A DNA stretch of 64,000 nt. It comes from Ascaphus truei (Eukaryota; Chordata; Amphibia; Anura; Ascaphidae). Position numbers and translations under genes: made by a program. Under the pieces are notes generated by a model. That model was not told where the DNA came from and ran no database searches. It worked only from the letters and a program-made list of their open reading frames with translations. The first letter of the stretch is position 1; every line of letters starts with the position of its first letter. The stretch is from positions 124,261,881-124,325,880 of the forward strand of contig CM071568.1 in NCBI GenBank assembly GCA_036426205.1, read 5' to 3'. Below, one piece after another: positions 44,294-54,178 of this stretch.

Positions 44294-44961
44294 GGCAGAA
44301 AACAGTCACAGAACCTCAATACACACCTGGTATCCCCTAATTCCGTGGGACTAAGCCAGCTCAATAAGTTTTCGCCAGTGTACCCTAGGAATAAAATTTA
44401 AATGGTGAAATAATTTTTTTCCGTCGACCTTTTCACAGTGAGAGCGGATCTCTCGGCAGCAGTACAACTCACTCGCCGAGCAAACCCTTTTCGGAGGGCA
44501 AGCTCCTATCACCACCGGGCAACCACATGTTTGGAAATGTTTCTCTCACTGGCTTCATAGTGGCCTTTCGCATACCGTAGAGCCCAGCCAAACATGGCGA
44601 TTTCAAAACCCGACTGATAATTCCTAGTCCGTAAGTCTGAGAGAAATTAATCAGTCGGGTTTTGACTCCGCCATGTTTTTTGCTGAGTTGCTCTCACGGT
44701 AGCAAAAGGCTGACCATGAGACAACATTTTCAACATGGTGATTTTGCCGGGGTGATAGGAGGCGCCCTCCAAAAGGGTTTACTCGGCGAGTTGTACCTGC
44801 TGCCGAGAATCCGCCTCCCTGTGAAAATGTCCGACGGAACAAAAATTATTTTCACTTTACATTTTATTCCATTAACACTGGCGACAACTTTATTCGACTC
44901 GGCTAGGCTCCCCCGATTCGGTAACCCCGGGTGTTATTGATTTTTTGACTGTTTTCTGCCT
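44294..44961. repeat. Foldback element of about 670 bp inside Penelope element A
   Basis: Ends GGCAGAAAACAGTCA and TGACTGTTTTCTGCC. The arms pair for about 300 bp (GTTTTCGCCAGTG / CACTGGCGACAAC; CTCGGCAGCAG.TACAACTC / GAGTTGTACCTGCTGCCGAG). A central hairpin is AAACCCGACTGAT (44609-44621) / ATTAATCAGTCGGGTTTTG. It lies just before the Penelope ORF, perhaps disrupting its leader. Confidence 0.87.
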
Positions 44962-45066
44962 ATACACAACAAAAACCTTTACCTTCAACAGAAAAAAGCT
45001 AAAGAACGGTACGACCTGTTAACAAAGTCACAACAAGCACCTATTGTTACAAGTAATAAATATACT

Positions 45067-47586
45067 GTGTTGACCGATATAGAGTCAGGAAGTGAGACAG
45101 ACAGTGTTTCATACACACCCTTACCCACCCCTGTTAACAAGACTATTTTCTCTTTTTTAGAGTGGAGGAAGGAGAGGGACCACATTTTCCCGGAGGTAGA
45201 AATCATCAAACCTCATGTGGACCCTATCCGACCTCTAAACTACAAGAAAAGAAAAACAGGGCCAGAGGAAGAAGAGGAGGTATTGGTAGAACTAGATTAA
45301 ACAGACCCAAACAAGAATCCAACATCTTTAACATTAGTCAGCACACCTTGACTAATTTAGAAAGGCGAGTCCTAGGGAAAGGACTCACCTTTGCTCCAGT
45401 TTGTGGTCCCAATAGTTTTAACCTATACATAGACGTCCACAAATTTGCTAGGAAATTGGCCTTAAAAAGTATTTTATTAGGGATGCCATATCCAGCCAAA
45501 TTGGTACCAACCAAGAGGCAAAAACAGATATACCATCATCTCATGCTTTTAAAAGGAAATCAACCTTTTATCCCAAATTTGCTCAGGGGCATCTAGTAAG
45601 TTCTTTTGTCGATATGGTCACTAAAGATCTGGAAGATTCCAGTCGATCATTTAAAATTAAAAATGACAATTTGAACTCAAAAGAAAAAGAGGCCTTGCAC
45701 ACTTTGGAGACTAATGAATTGTTAGTTATAAAACCTGCTGACAAGGGGGGAGGTATAGTGGTAATGGATAGATCTTATTATATGGCTGAGTCCAAAAGAT
45801 TGTTGGACGACAAAGCCACTTACCTCCCCCTCCTCAATGATCCCCTTGATCAATATCAAAAAGATCTAGAGGCTCTGCTTGACACTGGCTTGAAAAGTAG
45901 AGCCATTACTGAAGATGAGGCAGCTTATCTTAGCATACCACATCCACGTACACCTTTATTTTATTTTATACCCAAAATACACAAACACCTCACGTCACCA
46001 CCGGGTAGACCTATTATTTCTGGTATTTCATCTTTATCTTCCAATTTATCTCAATTTATTGATTATCATTTGCAGCCTTATGTAATACATAGCAAGTCCT
46101 ATTTGAGAGATACGACCCACATACTCCAAATCCTAAGGGATTTGGAGTGGCAGCCCAATTATATACTGGTAACAGCGGACGTCAAGTCACTGTATACAAT
46201 TATAGACCATCAGTTGGGCTGCAGGGCAATATCTCAAAAATTGGATTCCACTACCCAACTATCTGTTAAAATCAATCTGTTAAAAAACAATTTTTGATTG
46301 ACAGCATTTTTTTCATTTTAACCCATAATTATTTTACTTTCAACTCACTTTTTTATAATCAAGTATGTGGAGCCCCAAGTTATGCAAACCTTTTTATGGA
46401 CAGTTGGGAAGAAAGTTCAATTTGGAACAACTGTCCATATGGGGCAGACCTGGTGCTCTGGAAACGTTATATAGATGACGTTATATTCATCTGGTCCGGC
46501 GGCGAAGCATTATTACAACACTTTTTTTCTTATTTGAATAATAATGATAAAAATCTTGAGTTCACTTTTAATCACAGTGCAGAGCACATTGATTTTTTAG
46601 ATTTAAATATTTATATCACCAATCACACTCTACACACTAAAACATACTTCAAGCCAGTGCAGGCAAATACATACCTGAGAGCCGACAGTTCACATGACCC
46701 ATTGTGGATAAAGAATATACAGAGTGGCCAGTTTCTCCGCTTGAGACGCAATTGTTCCGATATTGGTGACTTTGCGTTACAGGCGGAGGAACTGAAGTGC
46801 AAGTTTCTTAGTAGGAACTACCCAGAGCAACCTTTAGATGAGGTTATCAATCATGTTACCAACATGAAAAGAGAGGATCTTCTGGTTTATAAGAAAAAAG
46901 ATTTGAAAAACAATTTTTTTGAAAAGGTCCCATTTATTACACAATATAATGGCATGGCACCAAAAATCAGAAAAATAATCAACAAACACTGGCCAATCCT
47001 ACTGAGGGATAGTGTTCTAGCAGGAGTTCTACCTGTGAAACCGCAAATTATATTTACTAGGGCGTCCAATTTAAAATCTAGGGTAGCTCCTAGTTGTCCA
47101 CTGATTCATTTAAAAGAGAATAGAGTTGTGTTGAATAAAGGTTTTTTTAAATGCTCCAAGTGTATGGCGTGTGCATACAGTAGTAATGCTAAGAGTTTTA
47201 AATATAACGTCACTAAGATGGAACATCCTATCAAGTCACATATTAACTGTCATATGTGTTTTGTCATATATCTGTTACAATGTCCTTGTGGCCTGCAATA
47301 TGTGGGAAGGACCGGAAGAACATACCAGAGGAGAGTGTATGAACACATATACAATATCAAAAGAGGACTGATAACCCATAGCGTATCCCACCATTTCCTC
47401 ACACATCATGATGATAAAAATCCTAGCGGTCTTAAATGTCAAGCTATTGAGACAATTCCTGCTAGTGCAAGAGGTGGTGATAGATTACAAAAATCTAGTA
47501 TGCGTGAGGCTTACTGGATATACAAGCTTAAAACATTATCACCTCAAGGGTTAAATATAGACTTTGAGCTAGGAGCGTTCTTATAA
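45067..47586 (+). pseudogene. Penelope-like reverse transcriptase with GIY-YIG endonuclease, broken
   Basis: Four overlapping frames together give a Penelope protein. 45067-45596 is the N-terminal basic region (RGRRGGIGRTRLNRPKQES, then ISQHTLTNLERRVLGKGL). 45614-46297 has LLVIKPADKGGGIVVMD, FYFIPKIHKHLTSPPGRPII and VTADVKSLYT. 46294-47586 has PSYANLFMDSW, the catalytic YIDDVIFIW, a CxxC linker (CSKCMAC) and the GIY-YIG domain (YLLQCPCGLQYVGRTGR, RRVYEHIYNIKRG). Family members normally have about ten residues around GTAMGA before the APSYANL block. Here CGAPSYANL follows directly, so a small deletion hit an RT core motif. Together with frameshifts near 45300, 45600 and 46297 this makes the copy inactive. 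Confidence 0.88.
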
Positions 47587-47631
47587 CATCAGGCGTATGT
47601 TTTCTTTTATTCCTGCACCCTTTGAATGGGA

Positions 47632-47682
<51 letters not shown>

Positions 47683-48624
47683 TTTATTATTTTTATTTAC
47701 TCTACTGTTCATTGCCTATGCCATTAACTTATCCATCCACTATCTTATCTGTTTTTATGTCATGTTAAATGTTGTCATGCTGTTTTTTTTATGTTTGCAA
47801 AGCTGAACCAAATGTCAGTGATCTATTAAGCTAATTGGTGTATCCCATTGACTGCCCTGATTGACAGACCAATCGGAGCCAAGCTAAGGATATATATACC
47901 AGGGCTCACTGCCATAACTTTATATCCCGTGAGGAAGTGTGGTTACCCACACGAAACGCGTAGGGCTGTTTTATTCTATTTTGGACACTTTTGCTGAGTA
48001 CAAGCTGTTATATCGCTGAGCGCTTTTGTTGAGCGAAGTAGGGGCAAGGAGGTGCGGATCGCCATTTCCCTGAGGCTTCACTGGATTCACCAGTCCTGAC
48101 GTCACACCCGGCGACGTCATTTCCGGTTTCGGCGCAACGGAGACGTCATTTCCGGTCCTCACCAGTAAGGAGCAACAGAGGGAATACACGGCATCCTGAG
48201 AACCCTGCGACCTCCCCACACGTGGATTTCGGCTCACATTGACTTATGCGAATCTACATCTGCCGTCCTGTGAGTGTTATTCAGATTTTAACCCACCGGA
48301 GCGGCATATCAGCAACCTGTCCTACTTTTCTTTTAAGTTATAATAAATTAACTTTTATCACTAGCTTTGCTTTAATGTTGTCTGTCTAGTTGTGTCTGTC
48401 TGTCTTGTCCCCTGTGTCAGCCAGCTTGCATTTTCATGTCTGTGTAATCTGTTTAGCTGTGTTGCATTAAATTCTCTCTTCTTTTATTTCATGTTCCACA
48501 TCCCCTGCATGAATTCCTAACGGAGCACTCAAAGATTCAGTGACTGTAGCACATCTTGGAATTGGGACTATTACTACTGGACTTCCATCCATTGTGGACT
48601 GATCAGGCGCCGGTATCTCTCTAT
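47518..48624 (+). repeat. Right terminal repeat of Penelope element A
   Basis: Overlaps the end of the ORF and continues through (TA)n at 47639-47674, a hammerhead-like motif and GACGTCATTTCCGG to GGCGCCGGTATCTCTCTAT. Confidence 0.88.
47925..47965 (+). ncRNA. Hammerhead-ribozyme-like motif, right repeat
   Basis: GTGAGGA-A replaces CTGAGGA-A of the left copy. GTGTGG (47937-47942) pairs with CCACAC (47947-47952), then GAAA, CGCG, TA and GGG. The changed first base of the box would be expected to hurt cleavage. Confidence 0.6.
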
Positions 48625-48639
48625 CATTCTTCAATGAGA

Positions 48640-49729
48640 CACATTCTAGAGCTGGAAGACACATTACAGCCCGTTAACTTGAATGGGCTACAAGGTGTCC
48701 CACAATGCTGGAGGTATCGTATTGCAGAAAACTTCTTAGTAAGTCTGGCCCTTGGTCACTTAATAAAATCAGTGAGACCAATGGGGCCAATATGTGCAAC
48801 TTGCCTTTTAATTGCAATACAGAAAATGAATTTGCCAGATACAGTATGTACAAAAATGAATAGTTTACAGTAGCGATACTGATAAGTAGAAATTTTCCTT
48901 TCATCCTAAAAAACAAAAAACTGGATAAGGAAGGAAGATACCATCTTATAGTGGGCACAATATATAACAAAAATATTACCATAGCAACACTATATTCCCT
49001 GACACACATAGCATGCAGTTCTTTTAAGCATTCTTTAAACAGGGAAGCGTTCTGGTAAGTGGGGACATTAACCTGGTTAATGCGCATGCGCGTGGAACCA
49101 GGAAATGGAAATGTCTCTATCAGCAGCCAAATCATGAAACCGTTGTCTTTGTGTTCTACAAAATGCATCACATAGTGTGTTCCATTAACCAGGAAGTGGA
49201 ATAAAAGCAAGCTGTGACTGTAACTTTGTGACAGGCTATTAATAATACACACCAAAAATATAACTGGGTTGAACTGAACGAGGCTTAGATATGATAAAAT
49301 ATAATTTATTCCTTGAAAAAGGTGAACACACGAGATTATACAAATAACAGACAAAATATAGGCACTTACTTAAAGGTTAGGACAAGAAAGCCATCAAGAT
49401 ACAGGATGGGCCATTTCTTCCATAATTCAGGTTCAGATGTGGACATCACGACAATACCTTAAGACCATTGAGTAAGGGGTGACTGACTTATATACCATTT
49501 CAGCCCTTTACTCTTACTCCTAGGCGCCTAGCTGGCTAGGAAAATCTCTTTGAAGTAGATTTTAAGTGTGAAGTATGACACTCACAAACCACTCAACTTC
49601 CTTTGTTCCTGACCCTAGTATAAACAATCAGGGCAGTTAACTTTTGATCACCGGGCTATGCTAAATCTTCAGGATGCTCTTCCTGCCCTATTAGCATAGC
49701 AGATGGAGTCTGCATTTTCAGAGCAAATC
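48640..49729. other. GPLD1 intron, unassigned
   Basis: No gene recognised on either strand. The minus-strand frame at 48674-49354 is hydrophobic but matches no family I know. Confidence 0.4.
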
Positions 49730-50760
49730 CAAAATCCCATATACACTTTAATATCTTCACATATTAATAAGTTCCGTTCTGGTGGGTCCAGTGGGTCGAA
49801 ATCTGCCAGTTTTTAATGCCTACAGTGACCCTACATATTGGCCAAATTTCAACTCTCTGCGTCCTCCAGAACCGGAGATACAGAAATGCACTTTAACACA
49901 TTTTTAAAATACAGGATTCTTCCCTTTAAAAAATGAATCTCTGCTTTTCACTCGTTCCCCATTGAAAACGACAGGCTCCCCCGCCATAGGCTTTCAATGG
50001 AGAAACCGCCGCCATTGAAGTCTATGGGAAAAACCACAAATCTTTACATTCGCCCACACTCCGTCTGGTTGGTTGGAGAGGGCTGGGAAGGGTCATGCAT
50101 AAAAGCAGGAACTTTGGCTACATGCCACCCAAATCCCATTCCTCTGGTCATTCCAGAACCGGAAATATGGACTTACATTTTTCATCGTTTCACACTGTCG
50201 TTTTTACGCCACGCGGCTTTTCCCCATTGGAATCAATGGCCGGCGCCGCCATTGACAATGCATGGCGCACGCTACCATTAGATTCAATGGGACCTCCGCT
50301 CCGCCATTTAAGTCAATGGCGCGACCCCCCTCCGCTCGACCCCTTACGGGGGTTTCTCATTCATGGACCCAGTGTGGAGGTTCCTAGGAGCAAAAAGAAC
50401 TTTATTCCCAGGGGCCCTAGAACCTAAGATTCCCACGCCAATTGTCTTTGAACTTGACCGAAGTGATTAAACTCTTTTCAAAGACATTGTATCCGCTTTT
50501 GCGGTCTGCGGTTTGGATGGCTGCCAACCTGTTTCTCGAGGCCGGCGTTGAGGAATCTCCATTGAAGTCAATGAGCCCATTGACTTACAATGGGAAACTG
50601 CTGCTCCTCCTCTCGGACGCCACCCGCTGGTCGTCGTTGGAAACAGGTTCAAAACCGCTACTTCTGCCATTAGAACTCATGGAGGCTCAATGGCGACCTA
50701 TGAAAGGCTGCAAAATGGAGCCTGAAAAGGCGGGAAAAGGGAACAAAGGGCTATAATCAC
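49730..50760. repeat. Repeat block rich in CCATTGA/TCAATGG palindromes
   Basis: CCATTGAAGTCTATGG (50012), TTCAATGGAG (49994), CCCCATTGGAATCAATGGCC (50223), GATTCAATGGGACC (50282), AGTCAATGGCGCG (50311), CTCCATTGAAGTCAATGAGC (50560) and CCATTGACTTACAATGG (50577) recur. AACCGGAGATAC/AACCGGAAATAT segments also recur at 49871 and 50157. This looks like dispersed sub-repeats of one family. Confidence 0.6.
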
Positions 50761-53179
50761 TCAATTAACATTAACCCCTTCCCTCCCACATCAACCCTAG
50801 TGTATGTGTGAGTGCAAACACCAGGATAACACAATACATTTATACAGAGGAATACACATTTGGATACTGAAGCAAGGCAAAAACACATTACTGGACCTCA
50901 GTCCAGTTAACCCCTTCCTTCCCAGGTGAGTAGAGGGGGGCCAAATAGGGTGTAACACCTGTACAGGGTAATTGAAATCGATCACATACTACAGTACTGT
51001 ACAGTGCATAGCGTGTTGTCAAAAATAGCATGGCAAAGTTTTAGAAGCGTGAAGCATTTATACTGACTGTATAAAAGTAAAAAGGCAATTTTAAAAAAAG
51101 CGATATTAGAGTTCCTTCGAACTTCATCCTTATCTTTTTACGCTCTATTTCATAGTTTGTTTTCTGGAAAAAAAAATATTATGCTATTATTTCCGGTAGT
51201 GCGCATGCATCAAGTCGCGCTATAGTGTGCATGTGTACAAGCATTGATATGGCAGGCATACACTACTGTAGTGTCATTGGGAATTCCAGTTACAGTAAAT
51301 ATCTACTATACAGTATTACAGTATCTTCATTATAAACGTAAAACATTATTAACCAGGTCGAGATGAGCCAATGTCAGAGGTGTATTGTGCGTACAAGTTG
51401 GGGTCACTCATGTAGTTTGCATTATAGTTGACAGGTGCCTGCTGAAGCTGGTAATCAGGCTTGGCCAGGTAGCAAGGATTTTGGTTCACAAGGTTTTCAG
51501 GGACGGTCGACCAATATTGGCAAGCTGGTGTTGGTACATTGCAAGGTCAGGAAATACGAATCTTAAATGGATTAAACCCGACCTTTCTCCTTTTGAAGTT
51601 GCCATGAGCAAACGTAATGGCAAAACCTGGGAGCACAGACCAATAACCCCTGCTATCTCCCTGAGGGGCTGTGCAAAAAAAGCAATCCTCATTAGTTAAA
51701 GTTTGCCTTATCAAATGCTTTCACCCATGATGGTTAGGTGAAAATTTAAAAAAAAAAATCGTAGTTCTGCTAAAGTCACCGTATCTGTCCAGCATTAATT
51801 GCAGAAAAGATTAAAAATCCATAACTACAGTTCAGTTTTGTAGAAGGACTTGACATGTGTATGTCTATTCGGCAATTGCGCTGGTGGTATAGCAATTGAG
51901 AATAATGTACTGCACAAAACATTGTGTTTAGATACTTTAATTATGAAGACGCCTAAATTTGATAACATCTTCAGCTACCAAGATCAATTTACAATGGATC
52001 ACTGTGGTAGACTCTGTTTTTTAAACACCTGCAAATTGACTAAAGTACATAACTGTACTATCCACTGGATAGTGCAAAGGGAATTCATTTTTGCCATCTG
52101 GCAGATACATGAAGAACTGCACCCAAACAAATCAGAATCCATGTAATTCAAAGAAATCAACAACGGTAAACACGTGTGATTGGTGGCGTTCACGAAAGAA
52201 TGACGAGTAAATCCCACGTGGAATACAGCAAACTTTACGAAAACGACTGAGAAATGGTCGGATAACGGTTGCTGCATCTGTAGGTACATTCCTACATATA
52301 TGGTGGTCCTGTTCACAGGTGAAAAAACCTCTGCATTCAGGTGTTCCAAATGTTGAATAGGGTTGTAGGAACCTCAGTGACACCGGATCTATGGGTGGCA
52401 TTACTAAATAATTCAATCAAAAGAGGAAACTCTCCTTCCATATATATCAGCCACGTGGGGGAAAAAAAACAAAAAAAAAAAAACAACCAAGTCTCCAAAA
52501 GGTTAAGGATAGAATATGGCAAACGCTTTGCCACGAGAACATGACTGGGTCTTAATGATACAGTAGAGGTACTGGGGTGTTTGGGAGCCATGGTAGAATG
52601 AGATGAAGATTGGGGATTGATGCTAGACTATGTACTATATTACAACTGTAAATGTGGATTTGGACTTTGGTAAAAACAAATTTCATACCGTGATTCTCTG
52701 AGCTGCAAGCAAAATGTTATTGGTGTCTCCCTCTCGTCCCCCCCATACCCCTTTTCTTTTTGTACCCACCCACTCTTAGTTTTTGAAAAAAAAAACAATT
52801 ATATATAACATACAAAAAAAACTTACAAAAAAAAAGAAAAAGAAAGGCATAGTGTTTGTCCCATATCCATTCTAGCGAATGTGTCTTATTAAAAATAGCT
52901 CAAAGTTTTTATAGTGGGTATCATTGAGACCTGGTTTTGATAAAAATTTAAATTAACATAAAGGAAAATGAACTCATTATTTGATTATGTCAAACAGTTT
53001 ACGACATTATTTGTGAATACGCTAGGAGTGTTAAATTGTGGTTAAGCAATTGAAGTGTTTACCATATCGTTCTAATATGTTGTTTCCATGCTCCTATATT
53101 TAGATACCACATTTAATTAGCCAAGATTTATAGTGCTGTACGCTATTAATTTGTGTCTTTTCCCTCCTCCCCCCACCAG
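50761..53179. other. GPLD1 intron, no gene recognised
   Basis: Mixed AT-rich sequence with A-runs at 52462-52482 and 52785-52835. I looked here and in 38354-50760 for the missing GPLD1 segment and did not see it. Confidence 0.45.
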
Positions 53180-53206
53180 GCACAATATGTACTGATTTCT
53201 CCTGAA
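53180..53206 (+). CDS. GPLD1: GPLD1 exon 11 of 13 seen, a 27-base microexon
   Basis: Acceptor CCCCACCAG after a C/T tract, donor CCTGAA|GTAAGT. Nine codons encode AQYVLISPE, identical in order to the family. Phase 0 on both sides. Its small size would hide it from most gene finders. Confidence 0.93.
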
Positions 53207-53301
53207 GTAAGTGTCACAAGAGCGCAGTTTAAAAATATAAATACATTTTAAAAAAAAGCTTGTTATAATATATAGTTAATTGCAACAATTTTTTTTTCTA
53301 G

Positions 53302-53352
53302 GAAAAATCAAGGTTTGGAAGTGCAGTAATAACAGTAAAATCAAAACACAAG
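53302..53352 (+). CDS. GPLD1: GPLD1 exon 12 of 13 seen
   Basis: Acceptor TTTTTTTCTAG, donor CACAAG|GTAGGA. Seventeen codons encode EKSRFGSAVITVKSKHK, the last FG-GAP strand. Phase 0 on both sides. Confidence 0.95.
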
Positions 53353-53515
53353 GTAGGAAATCAATTCACGTAAAACAAAATTAAGCAGCGATACATAGTG
53401 TATAAAATCACCCTGGTATATACTGTTTTCCTAATATATACTAAATAAAAATGTAATTAAAGGAAGTATATCTTGATATATATATATAATATATCATATT
53501 GTTATACTATTTCAG

Positions 53516-53596
53516 AACAATGTTGTCGTAGCAGCTGAGAGAAGCTCCAAGAAAGCAAGACTCGCTGGTGTACTCTATATTTACAGTCTTGGCTGA
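53516..53596 (+). CDS. GPLD1: GPLD1 last coding exon
   Basis: Acceptor CTATTTCAG. It encodes NNVVVAAERSSKKARLAGVL, then YIYSLG and TGA (53594-53596). The end VYSLG fits the family C-terminus, which runs one or two residues longer in mammals. Confidence 0.95.
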   Translation, partial: NNVVVAAERSSKKARLAGVLYIYSLG

Positions 53597-54178
53597 ATAT
53601 TTGTTTGCAGAATGCATTTATGTACAACAATTTATGTACAACTTGTAGTAATCTGCAGTGTCCGGTATACAGATACAAGTGGTCTTGTAATTTTGTAAGC
53701 AAAGAAATGTAAACACAACAAATAGATTGTTATACCATCTATTGTTTCAATGTATTTTTATACCAGTGAAAAATGATCCGTTAATTAATAGAAGAATTGC
53801 ACATACATTTGCCACATTTTATTAACGTTTTGGGATTGAAAACAAAAAGTGAGATTCAAATATAAATTGGGGAAGAACCGACAAGAACAAATCATGGTTG
53901 CACTAACTTAGAAAGAAGTCGCTATGCTTTATTGTTGGTTTACCATGAACATGTAACATCAGGCCTCTTCCACTTGCGGCCCATAGGCCAAATGCAGCCC
54001 ATGAAGGGTTTTTATGTGGCCCTTTATACTAGTTGCTTATACAGCCAAGTGTCGTTTTCTACACTGAAACTTACTTGTAATTTTAAGCCATGTCAATATA
54101 GATGGCACAGATGTAGTAAAGATTTGCTAAAATATAAGTATTATAATGTATGTAAAATTACATTGCAACACAGCCTAA
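53597..54178 (+). other. GPLD1 3' UTR and flank
   Basis: Begins as presumed 3' UTR. I see no clear AATAAA before 54178, so the transcript end is not placed. GCGGCCCATAGGCCAAATGC near 53976 resembles the end of a hAT-type repeat. Confidence 0.4.

Larger units (their letters stand above)
41080..48624 (+). mobile_element. Penelope-like element A with direct terminal repeats
   Basis: Direct repeats of about 1.1 kb (41245-42296 and 47518-48624) bracket a broken Penelope ORF. Each repeat begins with the last codons of the ORF (ACAAGCTTAAAACATTATCACC) and holds a (TA)n run, a hammerhead-like motif and GACGTCATTTCCGG. An inverted fragment of the same end (about 41098-41230) precedes the left repeat, a known habit of Penelope insertions. 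Two foldback elements sit inside. The left repeat differs from the right mainly by dozens of 1-3 base gaps. Confidence 0.87.
18408..53596 (+). other. GPLD1: GPLD1 gene, 3' part (thirteen exons)
   Basis: GPLD1 is a secreted plasma enzyme that cleaves the inositol-phosphate bond of GPI anchors. It has an N-terminal zinc-dependent phospholipase domain and a C-terminal beta-propeller of FG-GAP repeats that bind calcium. The thirteen exons encode about 490 residues out of about 840 in mammals, from the end of the catalytic half to the stop. FG-GAP units with DxNxDG loops are visible (ADLNQDGQDD, LDFNVDGQLD, AADVNGDRKKD, SDLDNDGL). Every exon is open and its phase joins the next, except between 38353 (ends phase 1) and 53180 (starts phase 0). 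About 50 expected residues, probably one or two exons, are not visible there. Introns are packed with transposable elements. The catalytic exons were not found and should lie before position 1 or be unrecognised. Confidence 0.93.

Noticed and set aside
48674..49354. 226-codon hydrophobic minus-strand frame
   Set aside because: No recognisable domain, no start context or splice support; AT-rich intron sequence often gives such frames.
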